Positions 17,312 to 26,004 of a stretch of 64,000 bases of DNA are shown one piece after another. The translations under genes and the position numbers were made by a program. The notes under the pieces are model-generated. The model was not told the origin of the DNA, searched no databases, and worked only from the letters and a program-made list of their open reading frames with translations. Source of the DNA: an uncultured Prevotellaceae bacterium (GTDB lineage: Bacteria > Bacteroidota > Bacteroidia > Bacteroidales > Bacteroidaceae); assembly GCA_946415645.1 (NCBI GenBank), contig CAMKTJ010000001.1:62001-126000 (forward strand), in the 5' to 3' direction. Every line of letters begins with the position of its first letter. Position 1 is the stretch's first letter.

Positions 17312-18901
17312 CTACTTTTTGTCTAGCGCGTGCTTGGGATAGTCGATGGTATAGTGCAAACCACGACTCTCCTTGCGCTCTATAGCCTGACGGGTAATCA
17401 GATAGCCCACATTAATCATATTGCGGAGTTCGCAGATATCCTTTGTAGGCTTAACACGCTTGAACAGATGCTCTGTTTCTTCGTACAACAGATCAAGACG
17501 TTCCCAGGCACGATGCAGGCGGAGGTCGCTGCGGACGATACCCACATAGGTGCTCATAATCTGGTTCACCTCCTTGATGTCCTGAGCTATGAGGACTTTC
17601 TCCTCGTTGGTCATAGTGCCTTCATCATTCCATTCGGGCACTTTCTCGTTGAAGTCGTAGTTGTCAATATTCTCGAGCGAATGCTTAGCAGCAGCGGCTG
17701 CATATACAACGGCCTCTATAAGCGAGTTGCTGGCCAGACGGTTTCCTCCATGCAGGCCTGTGCAGGAACATTCACCAACGGCATACAGACGACTGATACT
17801 ACTCTGTCCGTCAAGGTCAACCTTGATACCGCCACACATATAATGGGCACTGGGAGCTACAGGGATATACTGCTTGGTGATGTCGATACCAATGCTCAAA
17901 CACTTGGCATATATGTTGGGGAAGTGATGCTTGGTCTCTTCCGGATCCTTGTGTGTAACATCCAGGCAAACATGGTCAAGGCCGTGAATCTTCATCTCGT
18001 GGTCAATAGCACGGGCAACAATGTCACGTGGAGCCAAACTCAAACGTTCGTCGTACTTCTGCATGAACTCCTCGCCATTCGGCAACCTGAGGATGCCTCC
18101 GTAACCACGCATGGCCTCTGTAATAAGGTAGGCAGGATGTGTCTCGTTGGGATTGTAGAGTACGGTGGGGTGGAACTGCACAAACTCCATATCCTTCACC
18201 TTACCCTTGGCACGATAGACCATGGCAATACCGTCACCTGTTGCGATATTGGGATTAGAGGTGGTGGCATAGATGGCGCCCGTTCCGCCGGTAGCCATAA
18301 GGGTTACCTTAGACAGATAGGTGTCAATCTTGCCGGTCTCGGGATTCAGGATGTAAGCTCCATAGCATTCTATATCCGGAGTTCTGCGGGTAACACGGAT
18401 TCCCAGATGATGCTGGGTGATGATTTCAACGGCAAAATGATTCTCCAGAATCTCTATGTTGGGGTTGTTGCGAACAGCCTCCATAAGGCCTCGCTGAATC
18501 TCGGCACCTGTATCATCGGCATGATGCAGGATGCGGAACTCAGAGTGTCCGCCTTCACGGTGAAGGTCGAACTCACCCTTCTCGTTCTTGTCGAAGTGTA
18601 CGCCCCACTTAAGCAGATCCTTGATGCCTTCAGGGCCGTTCTTTACTACTTGTTCTACAGCTGCAGGATCGCTGATATAGTCTCCTGCTATCATAGTATC
18701 TTCTATGTGCTTCTCGAAGTTATCCACCAACAGATTGGTGACAGAGGCGATGCCTCCCTGAGCCTTCGCTGTATTTGCTTCTTCCAGGGTGGTTTTGCAT
18801 ACCAGGGCTACCTTTCCTTTTCCTGCATTGGCAACCTTCAGCGCATAGCTCATTCCTGCAACACCACTACCAATTATCAGAAATTCAAATTTCCTTATCA
18901 T
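17312..18901 (-). CDS. nadB: L-aspartate oxidase NadB
   Basis: A 529-aa flavoenzyme that oxidises L-aspartate to iminoaspartate, the first step of de novo NAD synthesis. It has the FAD motif GSGVAGMSYAL near residue 12, the conserved HREGGHSEFRILH and DDTGAEIQRGL segments, SAHYMCGGIKVD, and CTGLHGGNRLASNSLIEAVVY. The length matches the family. The usual partners nadA and nadC are not adjacent in this window. dacB is divergent, with separate promoters in the gap. A 552-codon open frame on the opposite strand is only a shadow. Confidence 0.96.
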   Translation of the reverse strand: MIRKFEFLIIGSGVAGMSYALKVANAGKGKVALVCKTTLEEANTAKAQGGIASVTNLLVDNFEKHIEDTMIAGDYISDPAAVEQVVKNGPEGIKDLLKWGVHFDKNEKGEFDLHREGGHSEFRILHHADDTGAEIQRGLMEAVRNNPNIEILENHFAVEIITQHHLGIRVTRRTPDIECYGAYILNPETGKIDTYLSKVTLMATGGTGAIYATTSNPNIATGDGIAMVYRAKGKVKDMEFVQFHPTVLYNPNETHPAYLITEAMRGYGGILRLPNGEEFMQKYDERLSLAPRDIVARAIDHEMKIHGLDHVCLDVTHKDPEETKHHFPNIYAKCLSIGIDITKQYIPVAPSAHYMCGGIKVDLDGQSSISRLYAVGECSCTGLHGGNRLASNSLIEAVVYAAAAAKHSLENIDNYDFNEKVPEWNDEGTMTNEEKVLIAQDIKEVNQIMSTYVGIVRSDLRLHRAWERLDLLYEETEHLFKRVKPTKDICELRNMINVGYLITRQAIERKESRGLHYTIDYPKHALDKK

Positions 18902-18935
18902 GATAATTTGCTTTATTTTAAGCCTTTTTCCGGTG

Positions 18936-18943
18936 CAAAAATA
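18936..18943 (-). promoter_or_regulatory. -7 promoter box of nadB
   Basis: Minus-strand TATTTTTG fits TAnnTTTG, 35 bases before the nadB ATG. No clear -33 TTTG. Confidence 0.45.
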
Positions 18944-18985
18944 CTCAAAAAGTTGTTTACTTGTACCTTTTCCCGTTTTTTTCTT

Positions 18986-18993
18986 TAACTTTG
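18986..18993 (+). promoter_or_regulatory. -7 promoter box of dacB
   Basis: TAACTTTG fits TAnnTTTG, with TTG at 18961-18963 about 22 bp upstream. Predicted transcription start is near 19000, within a few bases of a heptamer array. Confidence 0.55.
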
Positions 18994-19004
18994 CATTGGA
19001 AAAA

Positions 19005-19039
19005 GAAGAGTGAAGAGTGAAGAATGAAGAGTGAAGAAT
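19005..19039 (+). repeat. Heptamer array GAAGAGT/GAAGAAT x5 spanning the dacB start
   Basis: Five consecutive heptamers; the ATG at 19024 is made at the junction of the third and fourth units, so the last two units encode the first residues (MKSEES). The same units follow the stops of the ROK gene (51378) and gcvT (62919). Confidence 0.9.
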
Positions 19040-20331
19040 CTTTGTTTACAGACATTAAACTCCATAAATGTCTATTTCTAACAGCGTTTGTTATTGTATT
19101 ATGCAGTTGTGGCTCCCATCGCACTGTTCAGACTCCTTATAGCGTCCCTATTCATATTACGGAAAACGCACGGGTGGAGTTTAATACTCCTGTTGTTACC
19201 ACGCAAGAGGTAGCTCAACCCGCCACGTGGAAGGATACCATACAGGCAAGATTAGATTCACTCTGCCAGCAACCTCTCTTCGAGACTACCCAGCTGGGCC
19301 TTTATGTCTTTGACCTTACAGAGAATCTTCCCCTTTACAGTTTCAATGCAACCCAGCGTATGCGCCCTGCTTCCACCGAGAAGCTTATTACCAGCATCAG
19401 CAGCCTTCATTATCTGGGGGGAGATTATAACTTCCGAACGGATGTAAGGATAAGCGGAACCGTTGCCAACGGAACGCTGCAGGGCGACGTGTATGTTGTG
19501 GGAGGTATGGACCCTTTGCTGTCTCCATCAGATCTTAACAGTATGGCAGCTGCTCTGCGTAATGCTGGCATCAGCAGCATAAATGGCAACATGTATATAG
19601 ACCTCAGCATGAAGGACGACCTTGCCTATGGATGGGGTTGGTGCTGGGATGATAACTATGGACCGCTCTCTGCCCTGATGGTTAATGCCAAGGACAACTT
19701 CAGCAGCGAATGGGGAAAGGCACTCGCTAAGGCTGGGATTAAACGTAGCAAGATGGCTATCAGACAACAGGACGCAGCGGCAGATAGTAAGTCGGTCTGC
19801 TGCATTACGCATACCATAGACGAGGTGTTGCAACCTATACTCAAGAACAGCCAGAACATCTTTGCCGAATGTCTGTTCTATCAGTTGGCAGTCTATTCCG
19901 GTCAGAAGAAGGCAGGACGGAAACAAGCGGCCAAGCTTATCTATGATTTGATAGAGGGAATGGGTTTGGATACTGACCAGTACCAGATTGCCGACGGCAG
20001 CGGGCTCTCCTTATATAATTATGTATCGCCAGAGTTACTTGTCCGTTTCCTGAACTACGCCTTCAGTAAGCCCGAGATATACAGTCACCTTTATCCTGCC
20101 CTCCCCATAGCAGGAGTTGACGGAACATTAAGCAAGCGCATGCAGGATACTCCTGCCTATGGTAATGTACATGCCAAGACAGGAACACTGGATGGTATCT
20201 CCTCGCTGGCAGGTTACCTTACGGCCCGCAACGGACATGTCTTGTCGTTCTGTATCATCAATCAGGGTGTAAGTACCGGCAGATTGGGTAGGGACTTCCA
20301 GAACGAGGTCTGCGAGGCCCTATGTGAATAA
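19024..20331 (+). CDS. dacB: D-alanyl-D-alanine carboxypeptidase/endopeptidase (PBP4-type, peptidase S13)
   Basis: A 435-aa penicillin-binding protein of the DacB/PBP4 class that trims or cleaves peptidoglycan crosslinks. Active-site motifs are STEK (SxxK, in RPASTEKLITS at about residue 117), DGSGLSLYNYV (SxN region) and HAKTGTLDG (KTG). A lipoprotein-like leader, LTAFVIVLCSCGS, predicts lipid attachment at the cysteine near residue 29. The N-terminal MKSEES comes from a heptamer array; a TTG at 19042 is an alternative start that would remove it. The outer-membrane barrel gene follows after 39 bp. Confidence 0.9.
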   Translation: MKSEESLFTDIKLHKCLFLTAFVIVLCSCGSHRTVQTPYSVPIHITENARVEFNTPVVTTQEVAQPATWKDTIQARLDSLCQQPLFETTQLGLYVFDLTENLPLYSFNATQRMRPASTEKLITSISSLHYLGGDYNFRTDVRISGTVANGTLQGDVYVVGGMDPLLSPSDLNSMAAALRNAGISSINGNMYIDLSMKDDLAYGWGWCWDDNYGPLSALMVNAKDNFSSEWGKALAKAGIKRSKMAIRQQDAAADSKSVCCITHTIDEVLQPILKNSQNIFAECLFYQLAVYSGQKKAGRKQAAKLIYDLIEGMGLDTDQYQIADGSGLSLYNYVSPELLVRFLNYAFSKPEIYSHLYPALPIAGVDGTLSKRMQDTPAYGNVHAKTGTLDGISSLAGYLTARNGHVLSFCIINQGVSTGRLGRDFQNEVCEALCE

Positions 20332-20370
20332 GAAAATGCACACAGTATTAACATATAATTAATGTACAAA

Positions 20371-21108
20371 ATGAAGAAATTCTTTTATCTTATCATTGCC
20401 CTGGCACTCAGTACCGGCAATGCAATGGCATTCGAGAATGAACCCGCAGAAGGTCTCAGCTTTATGGGAATCTTTGGTATGAATGTTTCAAAACTTCAGA
20501 ACAGCAGTTTTTTAGGATTACCTTCTTATAGTGCAAAGGCTGGTGCTACATTAGGTATTCGTGCTGACTATATGCTCCCCAAGGCTCACGGTACTTATCT
20601 TACAGCAGGTATTGACTGGAGTATGAAAGGAGGAAAATCATCGAATAGTATTTATTTCGAGAACAATCCAGAACCTCTAGGCTCTACTAAGTACGTTCTT
20701 CACTATATTGAGGTGCCTGTTCGTGTAGGTTTCCGTTACAATGCTCTCGAGAATTTAGGACTCTACGGAGAGGTTGGTCCCTATTTCGCTGTTGGTGTAG
20801 GTGGCCGTCATAAGTGTAACATTGATGCAGACGGTACTGATGCAAGAGATGCTGAGGATGCGGAATCTTTTAATGCCTTTAAGAATTATGATGATCGCAC
20901 ACGCTCTTTCCAGCGTTGGGATGCAGGTATCGGTTTCCGTATAGGTGCAGAGTATGAGCAGCGTTATAATGTGATGATTGGAGCTGATTGGGGTTTGGCT
21001 GATATCTATCGTACAAGTTTACGTGACAGATACTTCGACCAGACAGGAATTTCACTTCCCAAAGTTCACAACTTCAACTTCAGTATAACTGTAGGTTACA
21101 GATTCTAA
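20371..21108 (+). CDS. Outer-membrane beta-barrel (porin-like) protein
   Basis: A 245-aa exported protein with signal peptide MKKFFYLIIALALSTGNAMA. The body alternates hydrophobic and polar residues in strands, begins with FMGIFGMNVSKL, contains KAGATLGIRADYML and ends in FSITVGYRF with a terminal Phe, typical of eight-stranded barrels of the OmpW/PorT-like group (beta-barrel_2 type). An extracellular loop rich in Asp (NIDADGTDARDAEDAES) is visible. An ATG at 20362 is three codons upstream; 20371 is preferred for the MKK start. No specific function can be given. It converges on porZ with only 7 bp between stops. Confidence 0.75.
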   Translation: MKKFFYLIIALALSTGNAMAFENEPAEGLSFMGIFGMNVSKLQNSSFLGLPSYSAKAGATLGIRADYMLPKAHGTYLTAGIDWSMKGGKSSNSIYFENNPEPLGSTKYVLHYIEVPVRVGFRYNALENLGLYGEVGPYFAVGVGGRHKCNIDADGTDARDAEDAESFNAFKNYDDRTRSFQRWDAGIGFRIGAEYEQRYNVMIGADWGLADIYRTSLRDRYFDQTGISLPKVHNFNFSITVGYRF

Positions 21109-21115
21109 TACGTCA

Positions 21116-23428
21116 TCATTTGATGACTACGATGCGGGTGACAATAGCTTTGTTGCCCGCATTATTGTTTGCTACTACATGGTAGATGCCAGATGCTACG
21201 CGCTTTCCGTTCATATTGCAACCGTTCCAGGTAACAAGTCCGCCAGAAGAGACACCACTCCAAACCAACTGACCGCTTGAACTGAGGATTTTAACCTCGG
21301 CATCCATGGTCAAACCTGTTATGGCAATGGGGCCAGTGTAGTCTGATCTGACAGGGTTGGGATACACAAGGACGTTATCCTTAACCAACTCCTCGGCTGC
21401 ACCTATGGCATCGCTCATATAGCTGCACAGGCCTTTTTCTGTTCCTATGGCAACCTCGCCGGTGATGGCATTAACGGCAATATCCTGAATGGCATCGCTC
21501 AGCAGAGGAGAGTCTGCTGTGGTAAAGTGGTGGATGGTCTCCTGGCCGTCGGCAGAAATCAGGAATACACCGTTATTTTCCGTTCCTACCCACTTCCTGT
21601 TGGCACCGTCAACGGCAATACAGGTTACTGGCAGACCGCTCAGCAGATAATCTGCCAAACCGCTGCCGTCATTGCGGTTTACCTTGACCTGTGTGACACG
21701 GAAACTCTTGTCGAAGACCTTCTCCGGTTCGTCTATTACAAACAGGCCCAAAGTAGTTCCGAACCAGATCCTTCCATCCAAGTCTTCACATATTCCATAG
21801 AACTCTATTGGATCATAGACGGTTTCATCCTGGTTCACAATTTGCTGTATCAGGATGCATTTATCATCTTTGTTGTTTTCAAGGGTTCCTTTGGTGTCTA
21901 TACAGAATACTCCCCTCATCTCCAATCGTCTGCTTGTCAGGAATACCATTCCCTTGTTGTTCACGACAATGTTGTCACAAAGGGAGGCCATCTTTATAGG
22001 CTCATAATATAGGGCGTTCCACTTTCCGTCGGGTCTCAGCACACGTACAATGGTGTCCGTCAGCGAACAGAGCATCCAAAGGTTGCCGTCGGCATCATAC
22101 TTCAGTCCGGCACAAGAAACATAGTTCATGTATTTTGCGCTCAAAGGCAAGATGCTGCGCAAGGGACTGTTGTCTGAGTTATAGAGCTTTACGAATTTGC
22201 CGTTCTTGTATTCGCAGAGTCCGTTTCTGTGAAGCGATGCATAGTGGTGTGTGGGGTCTTTGGGATCCTGAACCAGGTCTGTTGTGTTTGCCAGTATGAT
22301 GTTCTTGTATTTCTCAGGAATCTCCGTCATCTCCTCGAAGTTTGTCCACTGATCATCCTCCACATACATTGCTGTTGGCTTCTTGAAGTAATCATAACCG
22401 GCTACCGTATTGATACCACCTGCTACCAGCAGACGGTTATCTGCCCAGTTCAGCTTGTAGGCAAGATTACGTATAGGGCTGTTGGGTATAACGGAAGATA
22501 CAGCTACCTGCGTCTGTTTGTCTGCTATCTTATAGCCCTGCAGGCCCTTGTACTGGTCGCTTACCCAATAGGTGCCACTCAGATAAGTGACATCGCTCCA
22601 GGTGTTCTCTTCCTTGATGATAGTAAAGTTGTTGATATCAGATCCGTAGCAGATATTCTTGTCATCACCCCAGAAGAGCATATCGTTTGTTTCGCGGATG
22701 TATGATACTGTGCTGCCATTGATCTTGGAAATGGAACTCATGTGTTGGGTATCTATCACAAAAAGGCTGTCCTTACGTACTCCCAGCAATTTATCCTTAT
22801 AGAAAAGCAGCTTGGTCCAGTCGGTACTTCCCTGATGTTTCTTCCAGTTTGCCTGCAGCTGCATATTGTCGGCTTTGGAGCAGACGTACAAACCTGTGGT
22901 TGTTCCCAGGTAAATGTTGTTGTCATTAACGGCAATACATGTGGCATCAAGGCCTACTCTGTAGGTGTTCCTGAAAACGCCCTCCTTCATGTCAACCTCA
23001 ATCATTCCGAATCCTGTTGACAGGTAGGCTGTAGAGCCGTAGATGTACATGTTGCTGATTTCCTTTCCTGAGAGGGATTTATCCTTCAGGGCGGGTAGGT
23101 TCTGCACGTTGTCGTCGGCATCCAACAGGTCTATGTTGCAATTGGAATAGATAAGGATAATCTTCTTGGCTTCCTGGCTGTAGCCAATATCCACGATGTC
23201 CACATCATTCAGCAGCCCCAAATTGTCATAGGTTCTGACCTCTGTGTCTTCTGTGTTGTATGAATAAAGGTCGCCATTTGCTACCGTATAGATGGTTTTG
23301 CCTGCTGCCACATTCTTTGTTGCATTGTGGTAGCTGAGGTAAACCTTCCAAGAACCTATCTGTGCTGCCTGCAGGCAAGTGCAAACAGCAAACATCAACA
23401 ATACTGCCAGAAATGATGACTTCTTCAT
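21116..23428 (-). CDS. porZ: Type IX secretion system protein PorZ
   Basis: A 770-aa surface protein with a signal peptide (MKKSSFLAVLLMFAVCTCLQA), two beta-propeller regions of the two-component-regulator type (for example GTTLGLFVIDEP and GTENNGVFLISADG) and a C-terminal T9SS sorting domain (VYPNPVRSDYTGPIAI ... GKRVASGIYHVV). This layout and length (776 aa in Porphyromonas gingivalis) match PorZ, part of the attachment complex that adds A-LPS to T9SS cargo. Its presence implies the genome has a working T9SS, relevant for the RHS island. The order leuS-yitT-rdgB-porZ supports the call. Confidence 0.88.
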   Translation of the reverse strand: MKKSSFLAVLLMFAVCTCLQAAQIGSWKVYLSYHNATKNVAAGKTIYTVANGDLYSYNTEDTEVRTYDNLGLLNDVDIVDIGYSQEAKKIILIYSNCNIDLLDADDNVQNLPALKDKSLSGKEISNMYIYGSTAYLSTGFGMIEVDMKEGVFRNTYRVGLDATCIAVNDNNIYLGTTTGLYVCSKADNMQLQANWKKHQGSTDWTKLLFYKDKLLGVRKDSLFVIDTQHMSSISKINGSTVSYIRETNDMLFWGDDKNICYGSDINNFTIIKEENTWSDVTYLSGTYWVSDQYKGLQGYKIADKQTQVAVSSVIPNSPIRNLAYKLNWADNRLLVAGGINTVAGYDYFKKPTAMYVEDDQWTNFEEMTEIPEKYKNIILANTTDLVQDPKDPTHHYASLHRNGLCEYKNGKFVKLYNSDNSPLRSILPLSAKYMNYVSCAGLKYDADGNLWMLCSLTDTIVRVLRPDGKWNALYYEPIKMASLCDNIVVNNKGMVFLTSRRLEMRGVFCIDTKGTLENNKDDKCILIQQIVNQDETVYDPIEFYGICEDLDGRIWFGTTLGLFVIDEPEKVFDKSFRVTQVKVNRNDGSGLADYLLSGLPVTCIAVDGANRKWVGTENNGVFLISADGQETIHHFTTADSPLLSDAIQDIAVNAITGEVAIGTEKGLCSYMSDAIGAAEELVKDNVLVYPNPVRSDYTGPIAITGLTMDAEVKILSSSGQLVWSGVSSGGLVTWNGCNMNGKRVASGIYHVVANNNAGNKAIVTRIVVIK

Positions 23429-23446
23429 ACAAGTAATGCTTTATAA

Positions 23447-24043
23447 TTATTTATTCTTCAAAAATCCAACAAGTTTGGTGATGGCTCTTCCCCTGTGGCT
23501 GATAGCGTTCTTCTCTTCTGCTGCCATCTGGGCAAAGGCCAGTCCGTTCCCTTCCAGGGGGGCAAAGACAGGGTCGTAGCCAAAGCCGCCTTCCCCGACT
23601 TCCTGGGTTAGTATCTCGCCTTCCACTATTCCTTCAAAGAGGTGCTCCTCTCCGTTCATGATCAGTGCCACAACGGTACGGAAGCGGGCACTACGGTCTT
23701 CTGCCTCCTCCAGTTTGTCAAGCAGGCATTGGATATTGGCCTTGGCATCATGACTTTCGCCATAGCCGTTCATGGCACCAAAACGTGCTGTATATACGCC
23801 TGGTGCGCCTTCGAGGGCTGTTACCTCCAAGCCCGTATCATCAGCAAAGCAGTCAACGCCGTAATGCTCGTGCACATAGCGGACCTTCTGCAGGGCATTG
23901 CCTTCCAATGTATCTGCGGTCTCTGGTATATCCTCATGACAGCCTATGTCTGCCAATCCTTTCACCAGAAACTCATCGCCCAATATCTGTCTTACCTCCT
24001 CCAACTTATGGGCGTTGTTGGTGGCCATGATTATTTCTTTCAT
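23447..24043 (-). CDS. rdgB: XTP/dITP diphosphatase (RdgB/HAM1 family)
   Basis: A 198-aa house-cleaning pyrophosphatase that hydrolyses non-canonical purine triphosphates (XTP, dITP, ITP). Signature segments: TNNAHKLEEV at the start, FADDTGLEV with catalytic Asp near residue 68, GGFGYDPVF and the terminal SHRGRAITK. Length is normal. The ATG overlaps the stop of the preceding yitT gene by four bases, so it belongs to the leuS-yitT-yitT-rdgB-porZ strand group; porZ follows after 18 bp. Confidence 0.95.
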   Translation of the reverse strand: MKEIIMATNNAHKLEEVRQILGDEFLVKGLADIGCHEDIPETADTLEGNALQKVRYVHEHYGVDCFADDTGLEVTALEGAPGVYTARFGAMNGYGESHDAKANIQCLLDKLEEAEDRSARFRTVVALIMNGEEHLFEGIVEGEILTQEVGEGGFGYDPVFAPLEGNGLAFAQMAAEEKNAISHRGRAITKLVGFLKNK

Positions 24044-24945
24044 CTCTTTATCTTATCAAAGCCTTCGCCAAAGACACCTTCCACATTACCCATCGAGACG
24101 AAGGCTCGTGGGTCAATCTGTCTGATGAGGGCAAAGAGGGCGCGGCTCTCATATTTCTTAGCCAGAATCAGCAGTACCTGACGCTTCTCCTTGCTATAGA
24201 AGCCTTCGCCATACAGGACGGTTACACCGCGTTCCATCTTCTGGTTCACCTGTGTGGCTATCTCGTCGTACTTGTCGCTGACAATAATAAATTGAACACT
24301 CTGCCTGAGACCGTTGGTCACATAGTCCAGGAAGAACATAGACATAAGCATCGTCAGGTAGCCCACTACCATAGTCTCCAGATTGTGGAAGATAAAGTAG
24401 CTGCTGCCAATGATGGCAAGGTCTATACAGAGCATCAGTCGGCCCAGTGATATGTTCCAGTATTTGTTGATACTGCTGGCTATGATGTCTATACCTCCAG
24501 TGCTACCGCCTGCAAGGAATACCAGTGCCAGTCCCAAGCCCTCCATAAGGGCGCCTATCACACAGGCCATGAACTTCTGGTCACCCACAATATGCAACAG
24601 GTGTTCATTCCCTTGTGCATCAACGGTGGTTATACCCTCCTGGAAGATGTTTATCAGGAATGAGATGATGGCAATGGCTATCACCGTCTTCACACTGTAC
24701 CTCCACCCCATTATCTTGGCACCAAGTAATATCAGGAAGACATTCATCACCAGATAAGTTACACTGGGATGGAAGCCTATGGTGTAATAGATAAGTGTGG
24801 CAATACCGTTCATACCACCGCTGATAAGCTGGTATGGAAGCAGGAAATAGACATAGCTTATTACATAAATAACAATACCTAACATCATGAGCAAGTAGTT
24901 CTTGCACATTTCCCATATTGCTGCTTTAGTCAGTTTTACTGTCAT
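24040..24945 (-). CDS. YitT family membrane protein (second copy)
   Basis: A 301-aa protein with an N-terminal membrane domain of about five to six helices (DUF161/YitT: LLPYQLISGGMNGIATLIYY, FLAGGSTGGIDIIA) and a C-terminal cytosolic DUF2179 domain (GVTVLYGEGFYSKEKRQVLLI). Function is unknown. It overlaps the upstream paralogue and the downstream rdgB by four bases each, so all three are likely translated in a coupled way. It is clearly a diverged duplicate of the neighbour. Confidence 0.88.
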   Translation of the reverse strand: MTVKLTKAAIWEMCKNYLLMMLGIVIYVISYVYFLLPYQLISGGMNGIATLIYYTIGFHPSVTYLVMNVFLILLGAKIMGWRYSVKTVIAIAIISFLINIFQEGITTVDAQGNEHLLHIVGDQKFMACVIGALMEGLGLALVFLAGGSTGGIDIIASSINKYWNISLGRLMLCIDLAIIGSSYFIFHNLETMVVGYLTMLMSMFFLDYVTNGLRQSVQFIIVSDKYDEIATQVNQKMERGVTVLYGEGFYSKEKRQVLLILAKKYESRALFALIRQIDPRAFVSMGNVEGVFGEGFDKIKR

Positions 24946-25838
24946 GCTCTAATTGCTTTAAATCCGTTACCATATACACCCTCTGCCCGGCTCTGTGAGA
25001 CAAAGGCAGCAGGGTCTGTCTCTTGAATCATTCTCAGAATCTTTACAGATTCGCGTTTGTGGACAATGGTTATTAAGACTTTGATGCTTTGATGACTGTA
25101 GAAGCCCTCGCCATCCATAGACGTTACGCTGTGGCACGTCTCAGTGATGATGCGCTGGCTTATTTCATTAGGTTTGTTAGTGAATATAATGAACTGGATG
25201 TCTTGTCGGGCACTGTTGATAAGCATATCTAGTGCGTAGGTATAGACAACCAGTGTTACGTAGCCGAAAACTACCATCCTGACATCGTGGAAGATGGGCC
25301 AACAGGATGCAATGACCAGAAAGTCCAGAATCAGCAGGGCTCGGCCAAAGGATATATTGCGGTATTTGTTCACCAAAGCGGCTATGATATCCCATCCGCC
25401 TGTGCTACCGCCCGACAGGAAGACAATTCCAATGCCCAATCCGTTCAGGATGGCACCCAAGACGCAGGCCATGGAATCCTGTCCCTCGCCTAAGATCTGC
25501 ATCAGAGCGCCGGCATCGTCGGTCATCATTTTCTGTCCTAATTCCAGATAGGTTGAAAGGGCAAGTACGGCATAGGCGGTCTTGATGGTGAACTTCCATC
25601 CTAATAGCCATAGGGCAAATATCAGCAGCACACCATTAGCTATCAGTATGGCATACTGAACAGGGAAGCCTGTAACGTAGTACAGAATGGCAAACATACC
25701 CGTCATACCACCCGTTGTGATGTGGTAAGGGAGCAGGAACGCTGCCCAGCCCAAGGCATAGACAGCCATTCCTGTGTTTATAGCCAGGAAGTCAACAATG
25801 AACTCCCAGATACGTCTCAACTTCAGTTTTTGTCCCAT
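24942..25838 (-). CDS. YitT family membrane protein (first copy)
   Basis: A 298-aa paralogue of the next gene with the same plan: YitT membrane domain (FLLPYHITTGGMTGMFAILYY, FLSGGSTGGWDIIA) and C-terminal DUF2179 (SVTSMDGEGFYSHQSIKVLITI). The two copies share motif order throughout but differ at many positions, so the tandem duplication is old. Heptamer and GC-rich repeats separate it from leuS. Confidence 0.88.
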   Translation of the reverse strand: MGQKLKLRRIWEFIVDFLAINTGMAVYALGWAAFLLPYHITTGGMTGMFAILYYVTGFPVQYAILIANGVLLIFALWLLGWKFTIKTAYAVLALSTYLELGQKMMTDDAGALMQILGEGQDSMACVLGAILNGLGIGIVFLSGGSTGGWDIIAALVNKYRNISFGRALLILDFLVIASCWPIFHDVRMVVFGYVTLVVYTYALDMLINSARQDIQFIIFTNKPNEISQRIITETCHSVTSMDGEGFYSHQSIKVLITIVHKRESVKILRMIQETDPAAFVSQSRAEGVYGNGFKAIRA

Positions 25839-25850
25839 TCCTTTTTATTA

Positions 25851-26004
25851 TTGAACATTGAACATTGCCACTTCGTTCTCGCCGCTGGCTCGCGACCCCT
25901 TCGGCGTTGAGCATTGACCATTCCGCTAACCGCTCCCCTCCATTACGGAAGGGGTCGGGGGTGGGTCTTCTAACCCCTAACCGTTAACCTCTAACCCCTA
26001 ATTA
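25851..26004. repeat. Repeat-filled gap between yitT and leuS
   Basis: Two TTGAACA heptamers (25851-25864), a GC-rich palindromic element with tail CGGGGGTGGGTCTTC (25933-25970) and five CTAACCC-type heptamers (25970-26004) that run into the leuS stop codon. The GC-rich element is the closest relative of the one inside the MFS gene at 54471-54506. Confidence 0.85.

Noticed and set aside
17330-18988. 552-codon open frame on the plus strand
   Set aside because: It is fully antisense to nadB, which has every family motif; long shadow frames arise from its codon bias. No promoter or family similarity.
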